In this document: piece by piece, positions 1 through 14,500 of the stretch | Layout: each line of letters opens with the position of its first letter | Position numbering within the stretch: position 1 is the stretch's first letter | Source: Amia ocellicauda | Lineage: Eukaryota > Chordata > Actinopteri > Amiiformes > Amiidae | Length of the DNA stretch: 64,000 bases | Direction: 5' to 3' | Assembly: GCF_036373705.1 (NCBI RefSeq) | Contig: NC_089857.1 | Span: forward strand, 38,326,784-38,390,783 | The notes under the pieces: generated by a model | Told to the model about the DNA's origin: nothing | The model's database searches: none | The model's input: only the letters and a program-made list of their open reading frames with translations | Program-made: the position numbers and the translations under genes

Positions 1-77
1 TGATAATCTGCTGTGTTATGTATTGTATTACTTAAAGTATAAAGAAGATCATACGTGGTAATTCATTATAAAAGAGA

Positions 78-215
78 CTTCAAGACTCGGCTCAAAATTA
101 AAGACTTGAGACGTGATGTGACTTGACTTGGGACTTACTTGAGACTTGCTTAATACTGACTTGGGACTTACTTGGACTCGAAGCAAAAAGACTTGGGACT
201 TACTTGGACTTACTG
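78..215. repeat. Degenerate tandem repeat built on gacttgggacttacttg
   Basis: The unit gacttgggacttacttg recurs four to five times with variants such as gacttgagac and tgacttgac. It is a short-period imperfect tandem array, probably a decayed minisatellite or part of a dispersed fish repeat. No coding content is visible. Confidence 0.6.
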
Positions 216-1261
216 TTCAGTGATTTAAATTCAACACAGTTGTGTTTCTGGATGAATTGTAGTGGGTATGGATATCATGTTAGCTAATCCAGAAGTAAGA
301 ACTGACCTCACACTCAAAGGTAAAGTCTTAAAAAAACTAATTAACAGAACAATTGACTTCTTAACCTATATCCGATTAATCTATTGAATGTAATCTGGGC
401 ATTTCTTACTCTCTTGAATTTGTTCCATACTTCCACGATTCCTAGTGCAATGACGTGTCTCCTATTCTCAGTCATGATTTACTCCAGTCTACATTACAGC
501 AGAGTAAATGCCAGCTGTGTATTTACAAACCTTGTGTTGGGGTTGACATGAATATGAAATCTTTAGCTGACTCATGTTTCAGACCTTGGCTGTCCCCCTT
601 TGATGAAAAATCTTATTTTTTTACAATAATTGTATGAGTAATAAGTAAATCTTCAAAAAGCAAGTGAATTGAAGACTTAAATTACAAGCAGCTTGATTAC
701 AGCTTGTATTAACACTGCCAAGATTTAAACATATTTTTTTACAAATTGTGCCAAATACACATCACCATCTAAAAATTAAATGCAAATTTTAGAAAGTTAA
801 CAGTTTTATTGAGACGTTACTAGTTTTGAGATATTTCTATGGAGCTGAGTTTCATGTTAAGCAACAATTTTAAGTCTTTCTCTGTGGAGCTAATTAAAAT
901 ATTCAGCCCAGTTTCTTGGAGCTATTTTCAATTGCTTTTTTTTTTTTTCTTAACTCTTTCCCTCTTAGAATTAATAAAAACAATACAAAAGACTCTCTAA
1001 ATTCAGTGGTTTAAAGCCAATTAAAAAAAAAAGGCCACAGATGAAGAACATTTGGTGTAACAGTTTTTGCTAGAACTTTGATAAACTACTCCACTTTGGA
1101 TGAAGACTAAGGCAATGAAAAGCATTTAAAATGGATATTTAAAATTCTGATTATTAGAACTTAAGAATAAATAGCATAAATGCATTACTATGATTTTAGC
1201 TGGTTTAAAGTGAAGTGTAAATTTGACGGCTATTTCTCAAGATTAAACAAGAGCAATAGAT
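216..1261. other. AT-rich intronic sequence, nothing recognised
   Basis: This stretch is presumed to be part of the SNCAIP intron that precedes the exon at 2480. Short T and A runs are present. I looked for the expected synphilin-1 N-terminal exon (acidic, Leu-Asp-rich) and did not find it. Short open frames such as 455-637 show no coding character. Confidence 0.5.
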
Positions 1262-2158
1262 GTCAAACATAAGAAAGTTTATAAATGAGAGGAGGTAATT
1301 CTACCCATCATGCTCATTTGGTGTCCATTAATAACTGAGTGATCCAAGGATCCTATTCAGTCTATTTTTGAATGTTCACACATTTTCAGCTTCACCCACA
1401 TCGCTGGGGAGTTTGTTCCAGATTGTGATGACTCTCTGTGTGAAGAAGTGTCTCCTGTTTTCCATCTTGAATGCCTTGAAGCCCAATTTCCATTTGTGTC
1501 CCCGGGTCCGTGTGTCCCTGCTGATCTGGAAAAGCTCCTCTGGTTTGATGTGGTCGATGCCTTTCATGATTTTGAAGACTTGAATCAAGTCCCCACGTAG
1601 TCTCTGTTCCAGGGTGAACAGGTTCAGTTCCCTCAGTCTCTCAGTAGGACATTCCCTTCAGACCTGGAATAAGTCTGGCTGCTCTCCTCTGAACTGCCTC
1701 TAGAGCAGCGATATCTTTCTTGAAGTGTGGAGCCCAGAACTGTCCATTACTGCCCTTGTTCTCAATTCTACACTTTTGACAATATACCCTAACACTCTGT
1801 TTGCCTTTTTTATTGCTTCCCCACATTGTTTGGATGGAGAAAGTGAGGAGTCCACATAGACTCCTAGGTCTTTCTCATGCGTTACTTCATCTAGTTCTAT
1901 TCCTCCCATAGTGTAATTTATAGTGGACATTTTTGTTACCTGCATGTATTACCTTGCACTTGTCCACATTGAATTTCATCTGCCAGGTGTCGGTCCACAA
2001 CTGAATATTATCTAAGGCAGCACGTACAATGCTGTTCTACCCTTGAGCAAGGTACTTTACTTCAGATTTCAGATTGCTCCAATAAAATACCCAGCTGTAT
2101 AAATGGGTACAAATGTAAGTCGCCCTGGATAAGGGCGTCGGCTAAGTATCTGAATTAT

Positions 2159-2190
<32 letters not shown>

Positions 2191-2390
2191 AGTCCGTTTG
2201 AATAGCCTGTGCTGCCGAGATTATATCTGCTGAGCCACCTATTTTAGAATCATCTGCAAATTTGACAAGTTAGCTAACTATCCCGGAGTCCAGATCATTA
2301 ATATAGATTAGAAAAAGCAAAGGCCCTAGTACTGATCCCTGTGGAACTCCACTAACAACCTGAGAAACCTAAGAAAACACTTTATGAAAA
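1262..2390 (-). mobile_element. 5'-truncated CR1-clade LINE (reverse-transcriptase C-terminal part)
   Basis: Read on the minus strand, this gives pieces of a non-LTR reverse transcriptase. They are, in order: the palm region ([15 protein letters not shown], then VKFADDSKIGG), the thumb region (WTDTWQMKFNVDKCKV; ELDEVTHEKDLGVYVD), and the C-terminal tail (AALEAVQRRAARLIPG; LRGDLIQVFKIMKGIDH; FFTQRVITIWNKLPSDV). A 3' end of the cctcctctcatttataaact type follows near 1262. Stops and frame changes break the reading frame, and the endonuclease and the 5' part of the RT are missing, so this is a dead, 5'-truncated copy. A SINE at 2036-2190 splits it. CR1/Rex-like assignment is by recalled motif style; the exact family is not certain. 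Confidence 0.85.
2036..2190 (+). mobile_element. SINE nested in the LINE, ending in an (ATT)n tail
   Basis: The segment starts near ccttgagcaaggtacttta, contains aatacccagctgtataaatg, and ends with gtcgccctggataagggcg followed by an ATT/AAT microsatellite. This 3' module is typical of abundant fish SINEs that share a LINE tail. It interrupts the LINE coding sequence between the frames for AQAIQTD and LDNIQLW. No clear RNA polymerase III A/B boxes are visible, so the 5' part may be lost or diverged. Confidence 0.7.
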
Positions 2391-2479
2391 CGGCCTGTCT
2401 GGATTTCAGGAACCCTTTGTAGCAGGCATCTCAGCATAGATTGTCAAGGGTTTAACTTTAATCTGTTCCTCTCTTTAAG

Positions 2480-2552
2480 TATTCAGTAACATCTCTGAAG
2501 ACCATCCCGGAGCTTTGCCGAAGATGCGACTCTCAGAACGAAGAAAGACAAG
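2480..2552 (+). CDS. SNCAIP: SNCAIP coding exon (second of the family)
   Basis: This exon encodes YSVTSLKTIPELCRRCDSQ followed by NEERQ, nearly identical to human synphilin-1 residues ~20-43. The acceptor is ctctctttaag and the donor is caag|gtatcg. It ends in phase 1, which matches the next exon. It is too short to appear as a conspicuous open frame and was found by similarity. Confidence 0.93.
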
Positions 2553-5500
2553 GTATCGTATGCATGTAGAATATCTTATCCCAGTAAAGATAAAGGTGCA
2601 TTATGTTTCAGGAATTTAGTGGAGCCCCTCACCCCACAAATAATAATAATACTTTAATTAATTAATTGTCCTGTAGTAGTTATTAAGTGTTATTGAATCC
2701 GGTAGCTGTTTTTGATGTTGTTCTGCAGCAAATGTTGTATCGTAAGAAATTGCTTATAGCTGAACATTTCAATTGTTCCTGTTTTTCACAATGGAGAAGT
2801 CACCTGGACACAATACAATAATACAATTCAGTTAATGTAATTGGATATTTTGTATCCTTTTTTTCTTTTTTTTTTTTATTCACTGTACACTTTTGTCATA
2901 GTGATTGTTTTCATTTTAGAAGGTGCCTCTCCTTCATCTTTCTATTAAATAGTTGATGTTTTGAATTACCAACAAAATTAAAACATTGAGCTGATCATTG
3001 ATCTCTTGTATAAGCACTGCTTCCTGTAGCTGCACGTTCCTTAGGCATGGTGATGCAGGTCCCTATGAACTGGTTGAAATTTTTTGAAGCCTAGCAGCAC
3101 ATTATGGATCACAGGTGGAGCTCTTTGATGTTGACAGCTAATATAACTCCTAATCATAACCAGCCTTAAACATGTATTCCTTTAAACCTATTCTCTGAAG
3201 GTATATTTTTCAGTGCTGGTGATCTATTCATCTACGTCTTCTGTATCCATCTACCAATATCTATGATTAAGAACATCAAATAGAATTCTTTATTAAAGAA
3301 ACGCAGGGATTTTATCCTTGTTGCTGTGTCGGTTTAATGTGATACCAGTAAATGACGTGTTATAAAGCAGTGAGGACAGGGCGGGGTAAGATGGACCCAA
3401 GACCCTTCTCTGAAGTGGTCGGCTCTTTTGTCTGAAAGCATTAACGATTTACATGCACCAGCAGCTGTGTTTCGCCTGATCTGTCATTTGAAAAGATTAA
3501 AGCCTTACAGTCCCGGCGAAGATGTCTTGTTTTATTGTTTTTTAAGGCTTAAAATGACATTGTAAATACTATGTTCCATGGGGTCTAAAACCATTTGAGA
3601 TAAGACCATTGTGTGCAGGAAAAACAATGGCAGTCATAATACTAATGCCTGTGATCAAAGGGAATTAGAGCACACTGATATACTTACCAGATTACAGTTT
3701 AGCCGATAACACTGAACAACAGCACCACCCTCTGATCGGAAACGATGGCTCTTAAAAAAAACAACAACAACAAGACAAAATCAACAAGGGAACAAAGACC
3801 TTTGAGTTTCAAGTACATTCTGTACATTTCTGTATTTGAAATGATCCAATGTCGTTGAGATTTTGTGGGGAGCAGCAGGTCTCACTGCATAGTTCAATAT
3901 TAGAGTGTTTATTTTCCATTATGAGCCAATGTCAATTCAATCTACAGAAGTCACAGCTGAAGACTAGGCCTTTTATGGGCGTCGTTCTCACAACATATAC
4001 ATGTTTTTCTACAAGTGTGTTTTTGACGTGCGGTAGATGGCATACAAAAATACAATGTCAGTTGGAATAATCTTAATAAGGAATAGGAATGGGCTGCTTC
4101 CTTTGGCTGATCCTTATACAAGTCCAAAAATAAACAGCGTTGTCCAGGTGAAATTCATTAATAATCAACACAGGCAGCCAAATTGGAGACATTTGTGGGA
4201 ACGAGAAGGGAAAGGGAGAGAAAATAAGTAGGAATTTCCTGAATTTTTAACCTGGTGGTCTTCAAATGCCAGATGAGGTATGACTCGGATACAAGCTTGA
4301 TACTTATTGAAATATTTTTTTTTAAAGAGAGAGATGGGAGCAGTCACTCTTGGCCCTAGCAAATTTATTTTTAAACAGCTGGTACCCTTGCCTTTAAAGA
4401 GAAGCCAATTTCAAAATATGTTTGCCGACCACTCAGTTTACTTATAGACTGTAAACATTTAGCCAAGAAAGTCTGCCTAAATAACTACTGAGCACTACCA
4501 TCTTGGAAAGGAGTCAAACGGATGACTCAGAGGTGCCTAATGTTCTTACACGTAACAGTCACAGCTGATTAAAATTTAACATGGAAGTTGGTCGTCATGA
4601 AGCGCAAACTGTGTCCTCATAGAACCCAAACATAGGAGACCAAAAGAAGTATTTTTCTTGCATCATAGTTGATGTGACATAGTATGTATTATTAATTTTA
4701 TTATTACCTCCTCTCTCTTACTAATATTACCATCCTGTATGTCAGTTTTATTGTAAACATCATGTTTCCATTGTGTTTGACTGTGATTTACAAAGAACAG
4801 TGCAAGGTAAATTAGAAAGATAAAAACAATAAGTATAACATTTTTTTATTTTTTTGGGGGTATGATGAATAAGAAATCTATTTAAGGAATGTAACAAAAC
4901 CCCTCAAGGAAAGAAATCAGACTGTTTCCTCCCTAACATTCCTGTAAAGCACGGGATCTACAGCTATTATTATAACTATCCATTATTTAATTTGAAAACA
5001 TCAGTTCATTATTATGTCATGAATACACAGGACCTCACTAAATAAATTTTAAAATCCTTATCTCAAATGACAATTCATGACAGTAAAGGATGTTTCTCTT
5101 TTTGAACTGGGGGCTTGACTTCCTATTTAAAACAAAGAAAACTCTCCATTTGTAGTGCCAAGGTTAAGTCATTGACATGTAATCTAAATGTTTTTGGGGC
5201 TATCCTGTGTGTTATGCTTTACACTGATTGTATCTCTGGAAGTACTTCTTGCATGCAGTCAGGAGTAAATAAAATAAAATAAAAACAAAAGCAGGTTAAA
5301 AACAATAAGATGTTAAGAGGTTTCAATAGAGGGCCCACTGTTGGTCTTGTCTAGACCTGTCTGAATAGAAAAAAAAATGTTTTTCTAAGGTCCAGACAGA
5401 ATTCATTTCCATGCAGTCTTTAATGGTTCCTGTCAGAACAAAACAGCTGGGAAACATATGGCATTAATTTTCCTATATCACTTGGAAAGAATTTAACATG

Positions 5501-8500
5501 TAAATAAAACCAACTTAAAAGTGTAGTTTTTTGTGAACTCCTAAATCTTACCCAATACATAAGTTAGAAAACAACAACACATGAAAAACCAAACAATACA
5601 TTCTTTGTTTTAGAACACAGGACTGAGTGACTCTTACTGAGCTATAAAAGTCTGTTAATTTTATAATACTGTAAAGGTAATCTACAGTAGTTCTAGTTGT
5701 CATGTTACAAGTTCACAATTATAAGCGTTTTCAGTTTTATTTACTATACGTGGAAACAGTTTAGGTAAGCAGCTTAAACAACATTTAAGTCCTTTGTATC
5801 CTCAAACAGGGTTAAGAGGATCATTTGATTTGTGTGTGATTCAGTTAATATTCAAACGATTTTACTTTTCTTTTATATTTTTATATGGTTCACTGACCAA
5901 GATTAGTTTATTTTTGCCAAACATTATGAAAAATACTGCAAACCATTTCCTTACAATAAAACATGAACAGAAAATGCTGTTCTTGGCATTAACCCATCTA
6001 AAGTCAAAACTTGATCCCCAGGCATGAATTACAAACCTAGTATTATGGTGGTTTCATTTGGGAAGAATCTAGATGCTTATAAGAATTACATGGATTTAAA
6101 TATTGGATGCTGGGTTTTCATTTAATCTGGGGTATTATCTGTTATTTTTGGTGATTTATAATCCTTTTGCCCACACAGTTAATACAAAGTTTGTAGCATA
6201 GGTTGTAGTGTGAAGACATAAAAAAACGACAACAATGTAATATCAATCCCTTGCATGTGTTGTCACTACAAGACATCCAGAATAAAGATGTTGCTCCTAA
6301 TAATGAGGTGTACAGGCTTCAAATGTAATTAAAACCATGGAAGACATGCTACCAATACAATTTCAAATTCTGTAAAATGGCGGTTGACACATTTCCTCTC
6401 AGTTCAGATCCTCAAGGCTCTGTTCTTTTAAAAAGGGTCTGCCAGTTCAGAATTTATATCTGAAAGTGGTTCTAGTTTATCTGCATGGCAATCTTCCCAA
6501 ACAGAAGGATTAGGAAGAAGGTTAAATTGATCTGTGAAGGAAACTAAAACCATAAGCTAGTGTTACTTTGATGTTTATGTTCAAAGAGCTCTTGTTTTTT
6601 TGGCTTTTTCAAATTCATATTAATTAGCGCTCCCTTTCTAGTCTGTGTCACAATGTACTTGTCCTAATATTTAAGTTTTTCTCTAAAGGAAAAATGCCAA
6701 CGATTTTTATATATATTTTTTCCATATCTGTATACACTAAAGTTTGGTTCTCTGTGTTAAATGTACTTATATATAGTAGAGAAATAAAGTAAAATGTGAA
6801 TGAAGCAGGAAGGATTTGTTTTTTCAAAGGATAATTTGGTATGAAATTGTCCACCAGTAATATTGTGTTGACAAAGGATAACTTTTTAATAACCATAATT
6901 ATAGACACTGTTTTATATATTATAAAATGGTACATTGCTTGCCAACCAAAAGTATAATATTTACCTAGGTTGATTTAGTCTCTTCATGTTATTTCTAACT
7001 TTTTATTAATTTCCTACTGCAGTTTTTAAGAATTGTATTATTTGCCCTGAGGCCTCTGTGGGTAGCTACACTTCAAGGTAGCATGACAGTACTTGAAAGT
7101 AGAGCTTCAAATTTGTTACCCAAGAAGTAGATTATAAATCCATAAATTATAATTTTACTAAATGCACATGTTCTATATCCCTGAAGGAACCAAATGGGTC
7201 ATATACCTGTTAGCTTTCCATCAACCAAATCAGAAGCTTTTTGCTTGGTATTTTCTAACCCTCATTTATGTATGGTACATAAATGAAATAAAAATCTCCC
7301 TGCAAGCTGCAATATTGATAGATTGTGGATTATTGATCCATTAATTGATTGCTTAAAATTGATACAGCATTCTTGTGTTAATTGAAATCCAGTGAAATCA
7401 AAGCAACACATCAGTGCTTCAGGCGTTCTTCTTCAACGAACAACAAAGTAATTTTATTAAACACCTTTGTCTAAGTATATGCATTTTATTATGTATTTAG
7501 ATACAAAACCCTCCCACACCCCCTATGCTGTATTTCTGACTGGTATCAAATAGCTAAACCAAACGCTGCTAGGTGATTTTTCTCTAATGGGTTGTATTCG
7601 ATTAGTTCCAGGTACAAACTGGAGCGGTGGCGTTTCGTCCCACAGTGGAAGTGGAATTAAACCCACTGGCATAGCAGAAGTGTACAGCAAATTCAGACCA
7701 GTGAAAAGGGTCTCCCCGCTGAAACGCCAGCCCGAAACCACAGACAATGAGACGGACAATGACCAGCCAGAACAAAAAGGAGACTACAGCAAAGAAGAGA
7801 CCTCTGAAAAGCAGCCTCAGCCTAGCTTGTCTCCCAGTGACAGCCAGGGCTTTAAAGGGAAAGATGCCGGCACTGGGGTGCTGTTTGGAGAGCTGGAGCA
7901 CTATGACCTGGACATGGACGAGATTCTGGACGTGCCTTACATCAAGTCAAATCAGCAGCTCTCTGCTCTGTCGAAGGGAGCCGCCGAGAAAAGGACTGCG
8001 GGTAGCGGCGTGAGCGACAAAGGTCACGGCAACAAGACCTGCTCTGCGGCGAACGGCGAGAACCTGCCAGCGAGCTTGACCCAGTTCTGCGTGCTGTCCC
8101 CCGTGAAAAGCTCAGACCTGAGAAAGACGCCGGCTATTGTCGCAGACCAGCACAGACGCCCGGCTGCAGGATTAGAGCTTTCCCAGAATCTGCTTAGCTG
8201 TGGCTCAGTTCCCGAAGCTGAGACCCAAGTGAAAAGCTTCCCAAACAGGACGTTTTCGGATTCCCATGCTCATAAGGCCGACAAAGCGATGCCCAACTGC
8301 CAGCCCAGGATTTTCCAGCTGCAGAACCTGCCTGCAGATAGCAAGCTGGACGAGAACAGCAACAGGGCCTGGGGCAGCCCGGGGGGACCGGGGGAGCGCA
8401 ACGAGGAGGCAAAGAAGGTGAAGAGCATCCTCAACATCATCCGAGAAGGGCAGATATCCTTGCTGGTGAGTCTGCACAAAGTGTGCATCTGCATAGCATT

Positions 8501-11500
8501 GATTTTAGAGATTGTGTTCACAGAAGAGAGAGTCTTTCATTGACTTAATTATTTTCTTAAGTTTAACAGAAAGGGCTCTTGTTACCGCGCTGGCTGTGAC
8601 CTTGCTTATAGGTGTGTGTGTGTGTGTGTGTGTGTGTAGGTGTGCTTAGTGTACAGCGGTCTTATCTTCCTTATCTTAAGAATACACATTTCACAAAGCA
8701 CTTATGTTTTCAAGAAACTTTATATAATATCTGGCCAGGAAACAAAAAGGCATCTACTCCCACTATTCATTCTTCATTTGTCCGTAGTTATTCAGAGATT
8801 AGCCCAGCTTGCAGTGCCTTCTGCCAGGGAACAAGGGCGCTCTGTGCTGCGCTCATTATTATTCAGCACTGTTTGTGTCAAGTTGTTGCAGCAGCGGTTC
8901 ACATCGTGCGCAGGCCTCCTTTGACCCATAGTGAAGTTTTAAGTTAGTTCCAGCTCTCTGATCAAACACCATGCTCGTGTGTTGCCAGAGCAACCAGATC
9001 TGAATGCACACCATAATATGTAGACAAGCTCAGTAAGCCTCAGCGTTTCTTTTGTTGCGATCCAACAGCAGTGAATTTGCCAGAATTAATTAGTCAAAGT
9101 ATAAACTGGGACAATGAATGGGACGTTTATAAATCTTACTGCACATTTTTAATTTCCTGCTAGAACCGATATGGTGTCCGTGTGATCGCTCCAAGGGAAG
9201 CTGAAAGGCAACACAAACAATCAAAAAAAAGTTTTGGTATGGGTTTAATGATAAAACGGTGCTTATTTCTGGTGCATTCAAAACCCTAAGAAACTCATGC
9301 TTTCAGAAAAACAATGATAATCATGTACATAATCAGTTACTGTCAACTGATTAAATTTTTTTGTATTTAATTTCTTAGTTTGCAATAGAAACAAGTACAG
9401 AAAGAAATTACTAAACATCTTACAAAATGCTTTCAACTGAATTCGTTGAGCATGACGTTTTCTGGACAGTGCAGGATTGATGCGGTCAGTTCACATCTAC
9501 ATTTTACAGCTTGAAGTCAGTGGTAAGACAGGAATTCCTTCACGGGATCATCTTAGCTCTGACTGTTACGGTTAAGTGCTCTCACATTTATAAGAAAGTA
9601 CAGGAGAAGTTGAGTCCTGTTACGTTCCAACAGACGAGAGGCCGGGAGTTGCCTTGCTCTTTCAGTATTTGTGTTGTACTGGGTCTGCTTTTTTATCAAT
9701 GCATCTATGCGATAAAGAAGAATACTGCACTCATCCAGCCTCATGAATGATTTCCAGATTCCTGCAGTAGGACAGTAGTGGTTTGTGTACTGATGAAGTC
9801 TCACCAACATCAGAGACGTGTCTGAGCTTTATTAGCAGCAGTAGTATAATGAATGCTTCTACAGCCACCCTCTGATTTATTAAAGCTAATTACATGCCTC
9901 CTTAAACATCATAAATATAGGACTGTGTTGTTTTTTGATCTATTTATTCTCATATTCTCTATTATTTTTAATATTTCATTGAGGATTGCATGGTTTTAGG
10001 CATGGGTTCTAGGATGTGGTCACAATGTTAATTGAAACGCAATATATAAGATATTTGTTTATCAATCATTATTTGATGCTTTCATCTATTTTTCCCCTAT
10101 GATTTCCATTTCAAAACTGCTTGTGATCTCAAAAAAAATCATTCAGTGAAGAGTTTGAACCCAGTGGTCCTAATGACAGCCATCACAGGAGTAGCCAAGC
10201 TTGAGAAGGGAAACGCAGGTTGTCTTCTGTTGAGATCATGTAGAACAAAGCAAGTGTCTTATTTTATATTAGTCATTGTAATGTAAAATGCCAAGAGTAA
10301 AGCTGTAGGAAGGCAATACAAGATTATTTTGCATTTTCAGTTCTTTGGAAAACACCTCCTTCCGCCTCACACAGAAATAGAAAATATATTAAAATATTTT
10401 ATAGCTGATATCATCTATACTATTAAGTCTTTCAGTGCAAGGCATTTGTTCATTTATATTTCTTCTCTCACGCATTGCTCCTCTCCAATGGGCCATAGCC
10501 TCATTTAGCCGTGGATAACCTGGAGCAGATCCACGATGAGAATGGAAACAACCTGCTTCATGTCTCGGCCTCCCAGGGCCACGCCGAATGCTTACAGCAC
10601 CTCACCTCTCTCATGGGGGAGGACTGTCTGAGCGAACGCAACAACGAACAGCTCACTCCTGCCGGCCTCTCCATCAAGGTGAGTCAAGCAGGAAGCCAAG
10701 AACGGAGCCACTCTATTGTCCTGAAGTGATCTTTACTCGGGGCTTGAACATATTGCCCAATTCTAGCATTTGCACTTTCAAAGCCCACTCCACTTTGCCA
10801 AGTTTCTGTTTTCCTTTCCTTTTCCTTTTTTACATTTTCAGCAGGAAATCCTAAAAGCAAGTAACCTGTAGTATAATAAATGATTCCTTGATGCAAATAA
10901 AATGTTCAAAGAGGATCACGTCTCAATGATGTGATTACAAGGATGGATGCACAACACAATTTTACTGACTTAATTTTGTCGGGCAAAAATTACTCAATTT
11001 AACATCTCGTTTGGGGAAGTCCTGTCACAATATCTTCTGTCTGTCTTTCTTCACTCCAGTGATGTGATGTTTAATAAGTACATTACTTGCTCTGTAGAAT
11101 GGGCGCCTGGAGTGCGTTCGCTGGATGGTGAGTGAAACGGAGGCCATTGCAGAACTCAGTTGCACCAGAGACCACCCCAGCCTGATCCACTATGCTGCAT
11201 GTTATGGGCAGGTAAGGTGACAATCCTATTTTTTTTCTTCTAGAAAGCAAGGTGCATACACATATTTTATGACTTCCATTGTCTTACTTCATCTAAGCCT
11301 ATACCCTCTACTTTGCACTGAAAAAATGCAATGAACAGCTGTTACTCCCGTTAGTAATAATTAGACTTAAACTTTACACTCTAAAGCCTATAGAGGTTAA
11401 CCTAAAGTTTAAGAAAGCTCTACCATGGGAGATGTGACCAGAGCAAATTCCAGCCCTCCGTGTGCTAATGTCCATCTCTAGATGTAATATAAGGATCCAT

Positions 11501-14500
11501 GAATGATGGTAAGGGTCTCCTTTTGCTCCTTTTCTCCCTGCTTTTCTTGTAGTTCTGAAGACACAATACTAATGCTGTTAAGCCCAAAGGTATTTTTTTG
11601 GCAAAAACCTCCCTAAATTCCTGGCTTGTCTTTACAGAAACCCAGCTATTCTCCAATTTTAAACAATGGAAAATCCTTAATTTAAACATTTTCCCAAGTT
11701 TGATTACAGATGCAATTAAAGGTGGAAACGGTCTCGGATTTAGGGTGTTTCCAAAGCGTTGTCTACAGTAATTTAGGTATATTTTGCACTAAAGTTAAGT
11801 GATGAAATTAGGGTTCCTATTTGGTTTGGGCTATGTTTAGAGTTAGAGTCCCCAGTACACTAAGGCTTCATTAAGATTAGGGATGTTTTTCTACTGAGTT
11901 TACTGAATCTTGTGAAGATTTTCATGGACCTAGCATGATGTTTGGTAGGGTTGGGATTCAGGCTTTTGTTTGACCTTAATAGGGGGCTGTTAACAGATGC
12001 CATACAATGAGTGATAAGTGTACCCTCAGTATGATTTAGGTCCTTTTATTGGATACTGTGGATTTTCTAAATAAATAGAATGATTATCTTTCAATGGACT
12101 CCATATAGGTTTAATATATATGTATAGTGTTGTTTAAAATGTAATAATATATGCCACCCATTTTATGTTTGGTAGTGTAAACTCATCCCTATGATGTATT
12201 GTATTAACAGAATACAGTACTTTCAGAAATGTGGAAACTGATTTGCTGTGCATTGTTAGTTAACAATAAGCTGTTACTGTAGATCAGCAGCTACATGAAT
12301 CCCCGTCATCTGTGCAGTGTTGGCATACAAGCAGATTGTCACCAGCAAATGATAGAACATCTACTGCATTTTTGTAAAGTTCAAATAAACTAGAAATCAA
12401 CACTATTTCCTTAGATTTCACCCTGTCAACAATTTATTACAATGTTTCATTTTCCACTGGCTTTGCCAGCACTGTTGCTGTTGGCCAAAACACCAGAAGT
12501 AAACAGCTTCCAGTTCTTTGTTTCAGTTTGAGATCCTTTTATTGTGAAACCGTGTTCCCAGTCTTTTTTTTCTCTGTGATTCTGAGGTTCTGTAAATTTC
12601 AGCAAATTCTGGGTTGTTTCTTGTAGGAAAAGATTCTCCTGTGGTTATTGCAGTTCATGCAAGAACAAGGGATTTCATTGGATGAAGTTGACCAATACGG
12701 AAACAGTGCCGTCCACATTGCATCTCAGCACGGCCATCTGGGCTGCATCCAGGTAGATGTGTTTCTACCATTTGAGATGAAATGCTTGTGGTTTAATGAA
12801 GTGTACACCAAATACACAAAAAATTGTATTCTGCAACTGTAATTAAAAAGCAATACTTTACAATAAATGTTGTTATATTAATTCCAAACAGACAAGTGTT
12901 TATAAAGTTTAAAGGTGAAAATGAACTTTTACGTACATCAGTAGCATTTAGTTTTTTTGTCTGGTTAGTTGTATTAAATGCACATTGATGCCATTACTCA
13001 TATTTCCTGTGTTGTTTGTTGCTGTTACCTGTTTTTGCAGACCCTGGTGGAATATGGTGCCAATGTTACCATTAACAACCAGCACGGAGAAAAGCCATCC
13101 CAGAGTGCTGAGCGACACGGACACACCACCTGCTCACGCTACCTTGTGGTTGTGGAAACATGCATGTCCCTGGCATCACAAGTTGTCAAGTTAACCAAGC
13201 AGCTGAAAGAGTAAGCGGAAGAAAGGACCCTCTATCTCGCACACATCACATTTTTCTTTTTTCTTTCTATACTTTTGAGGAGAAGTAGTATTACAAGCTG
13301 TTGTATTATCTGTGTAACTGTGTGGTAACTACATTTCCAGGCAAACTACTGAAAGAATCACTTTGCAAACTCAACTACAGCAGCTACTGGAAACACAGCA
13401 ACTGGAAGAGGGCACGCCAGTTGAATCTCCCAGGTGTGTTACTGTGACACAGTCGTGTGTCTATTATTTGCTCAAGAAAATGTCATGCCAAAACAGCTGT
13501 CGCCAGCTTTGTGATGTTACAATTGTACAGAAAGGATACTTTCTGAAAGTTCTTTTTGAGTTTGTTTTTTACTGTAGACCTGTTCTCCGACCACACATTG
13601 TTGCCTTAAAGATTGAGAACATTTCTGCAGCATAGTGCACTTAATGTTTACAAAACCATAACTGAAAATATCACATTACCCTTTAAAAGTTCCTTATGTT
13701 TTAAAGGTGATAAAACAGTGAGGAGTCTGGTAGAAATATGCAACCAAATTCTTATAAATTACAACCTAGACCATTATAATGTTATGTTACTAAAACTCAG
13801 GTTATATGATTGCCTGAAATGTCCTATTTTTGTTTTGTTTTACGGTCTCTGTGATTACATGGTGTATTCGTTGTGTGGGTTTTCCATTTTCATTTTTTGT
13901 CTTTGTTTTTCTGTTAGTTCACCTTTGTCCCCCGCAGTAACCAGGCCCCAAGTGCCTTTTTCACCAGAACACAAGACAATGGACACTACCCACTCAGCCC
14001 TCCAGAGGAGCTGTGCCGGCACTCTGCCTGGCCGCCGGCTCGTCAAGCAGAAGGAGGAAGACTCTGATAAGATTCTGCGACAGCTTCTGGGAAAAGAGAT
14101 AGCAGAGAACGTGTGTACCCAAGAGAAACTATCACTGGAGTTCCAGGATGGGCAGAGAGAAGGCTCTGGAACGGGCCCCAAGATACTGAAGAGGATGCCA
14201 GCCGAGAAGAGAGAGCTTAAACTGGCTAGACTGAGACAGATCATGCAGCGCTCCCTCAGCGAGTCGGACACGGATTCCTATCACTCGGAAGAGCAGAAAA
14301 ACACTCCGGTCAAGAGAGCTGACAAACCCCGCCCTCTACCTATTGTAGAAAATGTGGAGTGTACTGAGAGTTTACACCTAATGATCAAGAAGCACACTTC
14401 CGCGGCTGGACGCAAGTACGCCTTTGCCAACAGTGTTTCAAAGTCCATGGATGGACACAGCCCCTCGCCCACTTCAGAAGGCAGCGACCCGGATTATGAA

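Noticed and set aside
11465..11689. Possible Ty3/gypsy-like string (FREVFAKK) on the minus strand
   Set aside because: Only a few residues fit, with no protease, RT catalytic motif or LTR nearby.
13613..13917. Extension of the synphilin-1 open frame upstream of 13918
   Set aside because: The translated stretch is unlike synphilin-1 and is removed by the good acceptor at 13917.
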